NCBI GenBank assembly: GCA_000226015.1
Contig: JH153959.1
Span: 8,842-50,963 of the forward strand
Reading direction: 5' to 3'
DNA length: 42,122 nucleotides
From: Mnemiopsis leidyi
Taxonomy: Eukaryota; Ctenophora; Tentaculata; Lobata; Bolinopsidae
Position numbers and translations under genes: made by a program. Below the pieces are notes generated by a model. That model ran no database searches and had not been told where the DNA came from. It saw only the letters and a list, made by a program, of their open reading frames with translations. Numbering within the stretch: the first letter of the stretch is position 1; each line of letters begins with the position of its first letter. Shown here piece after piece: positions 34,241 through 42,122 of this stretch.

Positions 34241-35173
34241 CTACATGTCCGTGTCTTCATCGTCTGAATCATTGAGAGCCTCCTCAGCATACGTCTTGGC
34301 TTCATTAAAGATGTCTTGGGGAACTATTTGATGGGTACCACCGGTTTCTTTTCCAATCCAACTGAGCTCAAGTTCAAAATGTTTGTCTTTCACTTCATCG
34401 TGTACACTGTAGATAACTTTAGCCACTTCTTTTACAAGCTCTTTGCAGGTCATGTTTGACAGGTCAAGTTTTTCAATTTCTGTCTTGGCGTTTTGTTTAC
34501 CTTTGCCAACAGCACAGCCATAGAAGCCACGGGCAGTTCCAGATGGGTCAATCTCCATGAGTTTTGGACCATTCGTCTCATCCCAAGTTCCAAGGAGGAT
34601 ACTGAAATCAGATTATTACAATTGGAGTCAAATTTTTTGTGCATGTAGCTTATTAAGTGAACATGTCGATTAAGCATATATATATGTACATATTCAGACA
34701 ATGTGCATAAAAATCATCTCATTTTTTCTTCAACAAGGAAAGGATTTTATATGTCATAAAATTATTTACCTGACACCAAAAGGTCGTAGATGGCCATAAA
34801 CAGTGAAGTAGTGCATGTACTTTCCAAGGCGCTCTGTTAGACTTTTCAGGGGGATTGGAACTTGGTAAGTGTCCCGATAGTTGGCTGACTCATCACGTGC
34901 ACGGTTAATCACTGCTCGTGCATCAGACAGTAGACCTGCAACGGCAGCTCCAATGTGAGTGTCAATGCTGTGTACACGCCTGTTGGATCCTTCCTCGTAC
35001 AATTTAGAAGTTATAATCTTTTCTACACCAAAAACTACACCATCTTTTCCACGCAGTGCTATTACTGAACCACTATTTTCGACAGCTTTAATAGCATATT
35101 CGACTTGAAAAACCCTGCCATCGGGAGAGAATTGGCCAGCTGATAAATCATAACCAGATCCGATAGAACTCAT
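34241..35173 (-). CDS. PSMA3: 20S proteasome subunit alpha type-3 (alpha7)
   Basis: Two coding exons on the - strand: 35173-34770 and 34601-34241 (stop at 34243-34241), joined GTC AG|T, 255 codons (254 residues; human PSMA3 has 255). This is an outer-ring alpha subunit of the 20S proteasome core. [11 protein letters not shown] and [13 protein letters not shown] form the proteasome A-type signature that closes the gate. Later blocks are [85 protein letters not shown]. The acidic tail DSDDEDTDM is typical of this subunit. The intron is only 168 bp. A hAT-like element ends 190 bp upstream of the ATG, so promoter sequence is squeezed between them. Confidence 0.96.
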
Positions 35174-35363
35174 TCCTAAAATAGAACGGAGTTAAAATTG
35201 GTAATAAGTAAACATGCAATAGTGACTTCATGAAAGCAGTATTTCAGAGCTTAGTAAGCTGATTTGTCATGTCAGTTTTAGAGGAAATGGCTTAAGAGAA
35301 CTTTATGACTTTCTTTATCAGCTTACATTGCTGGGGTGCAAAATCAAACATCAGCAACATACG

Positions 35364-36518
35364 CAAGGATCGACCAGGATCACTTTTTCAGCCGGGACCG
35401 GGACTGGGATTGGTTTAAAAATGGCCGGGACCGGGATTTTGCCGGGACCGGGACTGTAACCGGGACCGGGATTGCAACCGGGACCGGGACTGAAATATTT
35501 TTGACTTATTTTTTAAAATTTTGATTTTCAATTTCAACTATGAACAATTTTAGAAGTATACAAAAACCAATTAGCCGTGATTGAGTGATATCAAACTTTT
35601 AATCGAGATATCATCATGACATCATGTACTTACTTAATTTTTCAATAAACATTATTAACTTCGTACTTCAGTAATGATCACGGGTTGAATTATTTTATTT
35701 GAATATTGAACAGGTAGTTTTTTTACACGACCCCAACACGACTAAAATACATATAAGCTAGCCTGAACCTGCAACGGGCTCTGAGTGAGAAAAATTTGAA
35801 GAACTTTGATTTAAAAAAAAACGAACATCAAGACTAACAGGAACTACACATTCGTGACACTGTTACATTCAAGTTGAAAATGTGCATGTTTCTACACTCG
35901 AGAGTACAGCTCAAACCAGACAATGTGGTTATGAATTTCTCTGAAATACAATTCAAGAACAATGAACTAAGATAACAATTTAGAATCCCCGTCCACGAAT
36001 TTCCGTTCACATAATACCCTGAAGAGAAACCCCAGGGCCCAGATGAGGAATCTGGAGATGACATGAGTTTCTTCATACTCATAGCAGATTCCGAAGACGA
36101 GGACAGTGAAATGGAGTTCAGTGAGGGCTCACTGAGCCTGGCTCAGATGATTAAGACGACTGACAGGGTTCATGGTAGTGTTCTAAGTTTTAAACATACC
36201 TGTGAACTACTTAATAAATTTTATCTATTAAAGTTAAATATTCCCTACATTGAATCATAGTTTGATTCTGTATAAAGTTTTTTTCAATCGAGTGATTTTC
36301 ATCTCATTGAAATAAATATGATTTATCTTACCTTGAGATATTTTCAATGCAAATTTCAAAATTCAGTAAAAATTTAAATTAAGTTTCAAAACTCAATACT
36401 AAATTCCGGTCGAAATCCCGGTAAATTTCACGATTTTGACCGGGACGGTGATTCAAAAAATAGGCTGATTTTGGCCGGGACCGGGATTTCACCGGGATCC
36501 CGGTCCGGTCGATCCCTG
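35364..36518. mobile_element. hAT-like non-autonomous DNA transposon, complete
   Basis: Left end CAAGGATCGACC and right end GGTCGATCCCTG are 12-bp inverted repeats (one mismatch), starting with the CA(G/A)GG typical of hAT ends. Flanked by a perfect 8-bp target duplication AACATACG (35356-35363 and 36519-36526). The 1155-bp interior has subterminal arrays of CCGGGACCGGGA/T units at 35393-35490 and, inverted, at 36405-36505. No transposase is encoded. A stretch at 36014-36172 could encode an acidic peptide (see findings). Confidence 0.9.
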
Positions 36519-36537
36519 AACATACGTATTACATATA

Positions 36538-36834
36538 CAGTAAAACCTCTATTTACCGGGCCAGGCCTTGTGGGGGAAAGAGAGAAGGCCCGGTAAATTA
36601 TGGGACACGGTGAATTTTATTTGTATTTGTATTTGTTACACCTGTACCCAGGCTTTTACAGTTATACTAAAGGGGCCTCAAGGAGATTCCAGATCATTTA
36701 TCAGAGATCATCCTCATTTAACCCTCAATTACGGTTTCCTGATCATTCTGCTGATTCGACCAAAAAAGATTGCATAGGCAAATGCCCTTAGCGCACTCCT
36801 CTAGGATAGAGGAACAGTATACGAGGTTTTACTG
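36538..36834. mobile_element. pogo/Tigger-like MITE interrupted by a SINE
   Basis: Left end CAGTAAAACCTCTATTTACC, right end reverse complement CAGTAAAACCTCGTAT, both flanked by TA (36536-36537, 36835-36836), as for Tc1/mariner-pogo elements. Just inside the left end, CCGGGCC...GGCCCGG forms a hairpin. SINE sequence occupies 36617-36800. It lies 11 bp from the hAT-like element's target duplication. Confidence 0.8.
36617..36800 (-). mobile_element. tRNA-derived SINE, head-truncated copy
   Basis: Reads tail-first on the + strand: TTTGTATTTGTATTTGTTAC, CTGTACCCAGGCTTTTACAG, then GGCAAATGCCCTTAGCGCAC. The tRNA-like head is missing, as for a 5'-truncated retroposed copy. It sits inside the pogo-like element. 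Confidence 0.8.
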
Positions 36835-36939
36835 TACATACTAGAAAACATTCGTAGCTTCAGGGTGGAGTAGGTCAATAGATGCAAAGCAGTTATGAGC
36901 TATGAAGAAAGTTAACAGCTTTAGATAATGATAAATAAT

Positions 36940-37295
36940 CAGTTATCTAGTTATCGACCACCAACTCAACCTTGATGCTAAAGTCAATGCTGTGTCACAG
37001 AATTGCTACATCAATCAGAGGAATCTCTACAGAATAAGATCAAAATTTCATCATGAACTGAAAGTACAACTAGTCCATTCGAATATATTGTGCTTCCTTG
37101 ATTATTGTAATGGAGTATATAGTATATTGACAGAAAGTAAATTACAATAACTTCAGAAAATTCGAAACAATGGGGTACTAAGATTGATTTTCCGAATCTA
37201 TGGTAAACGAATGAATGATAGTGTTTCACCATATCTTAAGAAATTACATTTTCTTCCTGTTGTCCGTATGGTGGAGCTTTCTGCCTTGGACTCAT
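36940..37295 (+). pseudogene. LINE reverse-transcriptase C-terminal fragment
   Basis: One frame reads LDAKVNAVS, RNLYRIR, LVHSNILCFLDYCNGVY, KIRNNGVLRLIF and LKKLHFLPV, with a single stop between. This matches the LxS...LDYCN...LQxxQNxAxRL...LHWLPV C-terminal region of Jockey/CR1-type LINE reverse transcriptases. The catalytic palm is absent. Similarity stops abruptly near 37295. Confidence 0.75.
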
Positions 37296-38668
37296 TGTTG
37301 TACTGGCCAGTGGCCCCTATCCCAGACCTAAGGCCGGACCAGGTTCCTGTCACGACATGCTTCGCCAGATAAGGGCTTGCCCTGGTCACTAGTGCTGGGT
37401 ATCTGCTAGTCGGCAAATATCTTTATGAAATCCTTTTCTTGAGTGCTGTTTTTGACCCCCTCCCCTTTAAGGCAAGGTCGCTGAGGACATAAATTTGCAG
37501 ATAAAAGTGTTTTTATTTTAGTAGAGCTGCAATAAAAGAGTATATACGATTTATTATCTTTTAAATTTATTTATAATTTATCATGAGTTTATTCATCAAA
37601 TTACACAAAACACTATCCCTTGAGCTATTCACAAATGTCTGAGCATACAAGCCCCCAGTTTGGCCCGTTGCCTGTCCGCGCTTTAGTAGTTCTCTTTGTA
37701 GCACGCTTTGAATTTGTAACTTAAAACTTGCAGTTTTGAAATTACTCGTTTGTACCTTTCTCTTTCTCCAAGCCCTAACCCATCTGCATCCATTGGTATG
37801 CTCAGACGTTTGTCTCTAAAATTGTCTCTAAAATTTTTATCATGCTATTCCTTATCCGTCTATAAAGTAGACTGGCCTATTAGACCAAGTTTGTTTAAGC
37901 TAGCATGCTGTAGATTATCACTCAGTCCTATGACTGCCCTTCTTGTTTACATGTCTTAAGATGGGGTCCAGAGTAAGAGTCCTGAACATCCTTGTTCTAA
38001 TGTGGATGTTGCTGGCCACCCCAATCTTACAGTTTAATCCTATGCAATTCTGCCACTATTTTCAATTTAAAGCACTTAAGCAGCCTAAACATGCTTTGTC
38101 TGCATTTTGTTTATTGATTCCATTGTGTTTTTGAATGTATTAACAATTTAGCAACAGATTATTTGAAAGATCTAATAAGACTAAGGGAAATAAAGAGAAG
38201 AAGTTCAAGACTGGACAATGATTTTTATTTGTTGAAGTAACTTTTCTCGTAGCAATGCATCATTTTCCTGTAGTGGGCATGAAATGTGGAACGTTTTACC
38301 CTATGAATCAAGATCTCTTTCTTCAAATGACATTTAAGTCTACAAATTGGGTGGCAAGTTGGAGTCCAAACCAAAAGAGATAGACATGAAAATAACAGGT
38401 TTTGTAGACCTTAAAATTGAATTTTCTAACTTTAAGCTATAAGAAAAGTTAGTGCAGTAATTTGACATAAAATTTGACAAGGAATCCGAATTTGATAGTT
38501 TGGAAGCCAAAGAATTATCACATGATCGGTTATTCTTGAGCAAGAATTAAAGTTATAATACCAGCAATTAAATGTGAAATTACAAGGACTGGCTGAAGGC
38601 ATGCTTTGCATTTTGGGACTGATTGCATTGCATCAAAATTGAAGAAAGCCAATTTTGAGGTTTCTATT
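37296..38668. other. Intergenic, unassigned, likely repeat-derived
   Basis: No supported gene. Downstream part (38200-38668) includes the sulfotransferase 3'UTR on the - strand; TTTATT near 38223-38228 gives a distant - strand AATAAA. + strand 38350-38530 translates to short charged coiled-coil-like pieces broken by stops and may be a retroelement relic. Confidence 0.4.
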
Positions 38669-40012
38669 TTATATAAATTGGTTAGCTATCTTGCCTTCAG
38701 TTCCTTCAAGATATATTTCGAAATGCTCAAAAGCAATCTTTTTAGCCCACTCCAATGAGCTCTTTGTAATTGTCACATTTTTATTTCTTAGCGATTTTTG
38801 ACTTAAAAGATTAGAATTAGCTTGAGAGTCTCTTTTTAATGCAGAAAGAGCTTCACTATGATGATTTTCCTCGATATCAAGCTCTTTCAACAATCTTGAA
38901 GTGAACAATTCTCTGTTCTCTATTAAAGACTCGTAAGTGAATGATTTTATATCAACCCTGTCTTGTATTTCTAAAATGCAAGCATGAAGCTGACAAAGCA
39001 CAATGAAGAAAAATGCTTCCTCCTCATCTCCTTGTTTGATCTTATTCCACAATAGACGATAATTAATGGGTAGCATTGAGATTGCAGTTTCACCCATGGC
39101 ATAAAGATCATCGAGAAATATTTTCTTAAAAGAAAGTACAGTAGGACTGATCGATCTGTACATGAAAAACTCTCTAATTCCAGGTAAAGCTTGATGGATG
39201 AGCGGAAGTAGTGAGAGCGTTTGTATTCCCCATGGTTTGATTAAGTATTTCTTGTTAGGATCAGGGCAGGTTAACAAAAATGTAGCTCTTACCAAATCTA
39301 GATACTCCACTGATTTGCGACTTGGTGGGCAATTCTTTTCATTAAGCATCCAGGCAAGGTTAACAATAGGGGCAGGTTCAGATAGAACAATGCACTGATT
39401 CGTTTGGTAAATCATAGCAGCAACAAGAGTTGATCCACACCGCCCGTGGTTATGAACATAATAGATATTGCTACCAACTTGCACTGTCTTGTTTCTTAGG
39501 TACTTGAAAATAGTATCATGAGGTACAATCAAAAGCTCCACAGCTGCAGAGTGCTGTATGCTGTACATAAACGGATGTTTCTCGACATTATAAATATCGA
39601 CTCCAGGCCTAGTTCTCACAAACAGAAACTCTTCTTTGTTGACTGAATAGAGACTAACATCAACTCTCTCAAGGTACCTTAGGTCTTTGGTGCCTTGATA
39701 TTTCAGAAGAAAAGAGTGTTTTTGATGTTTGAATTCGTAATAGGGTTTATTGTTAGCCAATATGGCATAGGTTAAGATTTGATCATCAGAATTTGGAGGG
39801 CGGTATGGTCCAAATATCAAACGTAAAAATGGCTGAATTAATCTAGTGATAAAGAACACTCGCAGCACAGCCATACCATATTTGACTTTATTTTTGAATG
39901 ACATTTCCTGTCGGGCAATTTTTGTTAACTCATTTAATTTAACACTGTATCCTACCCTACGACAGTACAAACATGAACAATAAGATAAATTACGCAAAAT
40001 ACACAATTCCAT
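38669..40012 (-). CDS. Sulfotransferase-like protein, intronless
   Basis: Open frame of 447 codons plus stop on the - strand. The start is the ATG at 40012-40010, the first ATG after an in-frame TGA. HNHGRCGSTLVA (P-loop about residues 189-195) is the 5'-phosphosulfate loop of PAPS-dependent sulfotransferases, and FFMYRSISPTVLSF (about 283-296) is the R...S 3'-phosphate motif. A hydrophobic stretch near residues 47-67 (AVLRVFFITRLIQPFLRLIF) could be a membrane anchor, after a Cys-rich N-terminus. Much of the C-terminal half is helical and charged. Substrate unknown; it resembles uncharacterised invertebrate sulfotransferase-fold proteins rather than cytosolic SULTs. No introns, so it is either a retrogene or a naturally single-exon family. 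A SINE lies 90 bp upstream. Confidence 0.8.
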   Translation of the reverse strand: MELCILRNLSYCSCLYCRRVGYSVKLNELTKIARQEMSFKNKVKYGMAVLRVFFITRLIQPFLRLIFGPYRPPNSDDQILTYAILANNKPYYEFKHQKHSFLLKYQGTKDLRYLERVDVSLYSVNKEEFLFVRTRPGVDIYNVEKHPFMYSIQHSAAVELLIVPHDTIFKYLRNKTVQVGSNIYYVHNHGRCGSTLVAAMIYQTNQCIVLSEPAPIVNLAWMLNEKNCPPSRKSVEYLDLVRATFLLTCPDPNKKYLIKPWGIQTLSLLPLIHQALPGIREFFMYRSISPTVLSFKKIFLDDLYAMGETAISMLPINYRLLWNKIKQGDEEEAFFFIVLCQLHACILEIQDRVDIKSFTYESLIENRELFTSRLLKELDIEENHHSEALSALKRDSQANSNLLSQKSLRNKNVTITKSSLEWAKKIAFEHFEIYLEGTEGKIANQFI

Positions 40013-40101
40013 CCAAAACAATCAACATAAATAGAATGCAAACATACTAAAGCAGCTGGGTTCCCTCTAGGCTCAATTCTTTACACTCATGTCAAATTTA
40101 T

Positions 40102-40358
40102 GGGTTGGTGGTGTAGTGGTATCTTCCCCGACTTTCTATGCAGAAGATCGGGGGTTCGATTCCCTGTTCCGCCAATTCTAGAGGAGTGCGCTAAGGGCAA
40201 TTGCCTATGCAATCTACTTCGGTTGACTCAGCCGAATGACCGGGAAACCGTGATTGAGGGTTAAATGAGGAGGGTCTCCGTTAAAAGATCTAGAATCTTC
40301 CAGGGGCCCCTTCAGTATAACTGTAAAAGCCTGGGTACAGGTGTAACAAATACAAATT
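40102..40358 (+). mobile_element. tRNA-derived SINE, best-preserved copy
   Basis: Head with A-box TGGTGTAGTGGT and B-box GGTTCGATTCC at tRNA spacing, ending TGTTCCGCCA. The body contains GTGCGCTAAGGGCAATTGCC and GTTGACTCAGCCG, then CTGTAAAAGCCTGGGTACAG and an ACAAATACAAAT tail. Complete, 257 bp. It is oriented away from the sulfotransferase gene. Confidence 0.88.
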
Positions 40359-41168
40359 GTTTGTATGATACATCCTCTTGATCCAATAATTATGGTATAA
40401 TGGTTATTAAAAAATCTGAAATGTCAATTTTATAACTTCCACAATAAATTTCTTGTAAACCTTCTTCTTTTATTGCTTAATTATGATATGATACATTTCT
40501 GTCAAATGATTCAATCATCATGTTTAATACGAAAGAAAACTTACTTGCCTGCAAAACAACAATATCTGAAGTGTACTTAAGTTGAGTGATATGGATATAT
40601 GACCAAACTAAAGTCACCGTATCAACATTTTTTAGAAATTAATGGACATTTAATATCCGCACTCCCTTGCAGACCAAAAACCTAAATTTTAAGCAGTCGT
40701 TTACGTTGCACGCATGGCCTAACTTTTAAAATGAAATTTTATCAACCACCACCAACCACTAAGCATGCATAATGAAAAATTGAAAATATTCTCTAAGTGT
40801 ACGTGTGCTGCTCAGTTTAATTACTCTAAGTGAACTACAGGTAATAATGAAATATTAAATATAGGCTGTTTCCAGCCACGTCTGGTGGCACTCGTGACGC
40901 ATGCTAAAGGGCTCTGATTAGACATGGTGTAAAGAAGAGGGACTTTTGTAACTTTGATAAGAAAAAGGACTGCTAGTGTAGTTACATACATCTTTTAACT
41001 AGGAATACGCAGTGTTATAACTAAAATATTTCCATCAATATGACATTGATCATGTTCACTGAAAGATATAGGTTAAGATTTATACAGGATTGTAAATACA
41101 GAATATCACACAATATACGTTCTTAAAAAACCTTATACAAAAAATAATCTATCGTATAGTACAGCGAG
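40359..41168. other. Intergenic, unassigned
   Basis: No gene or repeat recognised; AT-rich, with many stops on both strands. Confidence 0.45.
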
Positions 41169-41633
41169 ATAATCAAAACTTGCAATATCCTAGCAGCCTC
41201 ATCAGTACTGACTAGACTGTGGATCATGGATAATGAGTATAGCACTCCTTTTATATCCATGGTGATGACTGATAAGCCAAACTTAACATGCAAACGAATA
41301 TTTCTAATCGAATTGTTATGATGATGTCATAATGAAATCGCTGATAAGTCACATTATCATGCAAACACCTATCACGTACGTCATGCTATATCTCAAATAT
41401 TAATCTTGCTCTGCGCGGCGTTGACAATGTAGGAAATGATTGGGATTTTTATTCTATAATTTGATTGTATAAATGCCAAGAAAATAAAATTGTATTTTAC
41501 TAAAAATTGTATTTTACTTAAATCTTAAAGAGTGGGTAGATCTTGCCTTTCTGTTGATCTTGAAAGGTAGGTAAACTAAATAGAAAAAGGGGTATTGAAG
41601 ATTATCATTTAGAAGTGTGCCATCGTCAAACTG

Positions 41634-41960
41634 TTAAGTTTGAATTATAAATAAACTTTCTTTTACTTTTCTCCGGTATTTATTACTTTCAAACGTCAAT
41701 ATCTTACAGTCATCAAACGTAATTTGGCACTCAGGACTCGCAGCCAGATGTTTGCCGACCTCCGTCATGTTGACTCCGCTTGTCTTAGTGTGCTCGTTAA
41801 ATCTGGTTTGTAGTGCTAGACATGTTTCTCCAACATAACGGCGGCCGCAGCTGCATTCAATACTGTATACCAAGTCATGTTTTAGATGCTTGGGTTGCCT
41901 GTGCTTAAGGTTAAACATGTTATTCAACTTAGAGTACTTATTGGCTCTGATTAAAGCAAA
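41634..41960 (-). pseudogene. GIY-YIG endonuclease domain of a Penelope-like element
   Basis: Reads ALIRANKYSKLNNMFN, then LVYSIECSCGRRYVGETCLALQ, RFNEHTK, VGKHLA, ITFDDCKIL and RRKVKESLFI, the GIY-YIG layout (VYxIxCxCGxxYVGET...R..EH...F..xxIL......R...E..FI) typical of Penelope-like retroelements. The catalytic Tyr (RYVGET), Arg (TRFNEH) and Glu (VKESLFI) are present. The frame ends at TAA 41636-41634. The frame upstream meets a stop, so the protein is truncated. Confidence 0.8.
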
Positions 41961-42055
41961 CCTATTCTATCTTTTGGGATCTATAACATGTCATTCAACT
42001 TAGAGTACTTATTGGCTCTGATTAAAGCAAACCTATTCTATCTTTTGGGATCTAT
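41914..42055. repeat. 71-bp tandem duplication in the Penelope remnant
   Basis: 41914-41984 and 41985-42055 differ by one base (AACATGTTATTC against AACATGTCATTC). The unit encodes the ALIRANKYSKLNN segment. 71 is not a multiple of 3, so the duplication itself breaks the frame. Confidence 0.85.
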
Positions 42056-42122
42056 AACACACCAGCTTTTTGAAATTTTACCTTCTTAACCTTACTCGCT
42101 CTATCCAGAGCCCTTTTAATGT

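Larger units (their letters stand above)
41169..42122 (-). mobile_element. Penelope-like element remnant, 3' part
   Basis: The - strand carries a GIY-YIG-type domain (41927-41634) followed downstream by noncoding sequence with a CTGATGAG motif near 41207-41200, as expected for a pLTR carrying a hammerhead-like ribozyme. The reverse transcriptase lies off the right edge or is lost. The upstream frame is broken by stops within a 71-bp tandem duplication. Confidence 0.65.

Noticed and set aside
38340-38640. Coiled-coil-like + strand pieces (FDSLEAKE) upstream of the sulfotransferase stop
   Set aside because: Several stops and no alignable family; too weak to call more than a possible retroelement relic.
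40102-40175. tRNA gene
   Set aside because: A and B boxes are good, but the sequence continues into a repeated SINE body and tail; the acceptor stem does not pair as in a functional tRNA.

Overview
This window comes from an AT-rich animal genome, probably an invertebrate. The genes are split by GT-AG introns from under 100 bp to nearly 8 kb. Every recognised protein is a conserved metazoan/eukaryotic one, and the gaps between genes are full of short transposable elements and simple repeats, plus one run of N at an assembly gap. I cannot name the species. A tRNA-derived SINE, a Penelope-like GIY-YIG fragment and a LINE fragment fit many non-vertebrate metazoans.

Layout. Left edge to 14.2 kb (+ strand): the last exon of mitochondrial ribosomal protein uL14m (188-397), then an eight-exon CDC20/fizzy gene (912-14199) with a 7.7 kb first coding intron. 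That intron holds a separate two-exon gene on the - strand (6526-5907) for a signal-peptide-bearing, cysteine-rich protein of 133 residues. 14.2-19.7 kb: CDC20 3'UTR, then a dense field of very short inverted-repeat elements, several inserted into one another. 19.7-25.8 kb (+): an eight-exon archaemetzincin (AMZ2-like) metalloprotease. 25.8-30.0 kb: a 15-bp minisatellite with an assembly gap, and decayed duplicate copies of the last archaemetzincin exon and of one exon of the next gene. 30.0-32.9 kb (-): an eight-exon class I phosphatidylinositol transfer protein. 34.2-35.2 kb (-): proteasome alpha subunit PSMA3. 35.36-38 kb: a nest of transposons (hAT-like element with an 8-bp target duplication, pogo-like element carrying a SINE, LINE reverse-transcriptase fragment). 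38.7-40.0 kb (-): an intact intronless sulfotransferase-like gene with a SINE just upstream. Right edge: a decayed Penelope-like element with a GIY-YIG domain.

The host genes are unrelated housekeeping functions (mitochondrial translation, anaphase promotion, proteolysis, lipid transfer, proteasome) and do not form an operon. The most unusual features are the nested antisense gene, a family of miniature elements as short as 41 bp that have TTG...CAA ends and 8-bp target duplications, and the tandem duplication between the archaemetzincin and PITP genes in which each gene kept a different copy.
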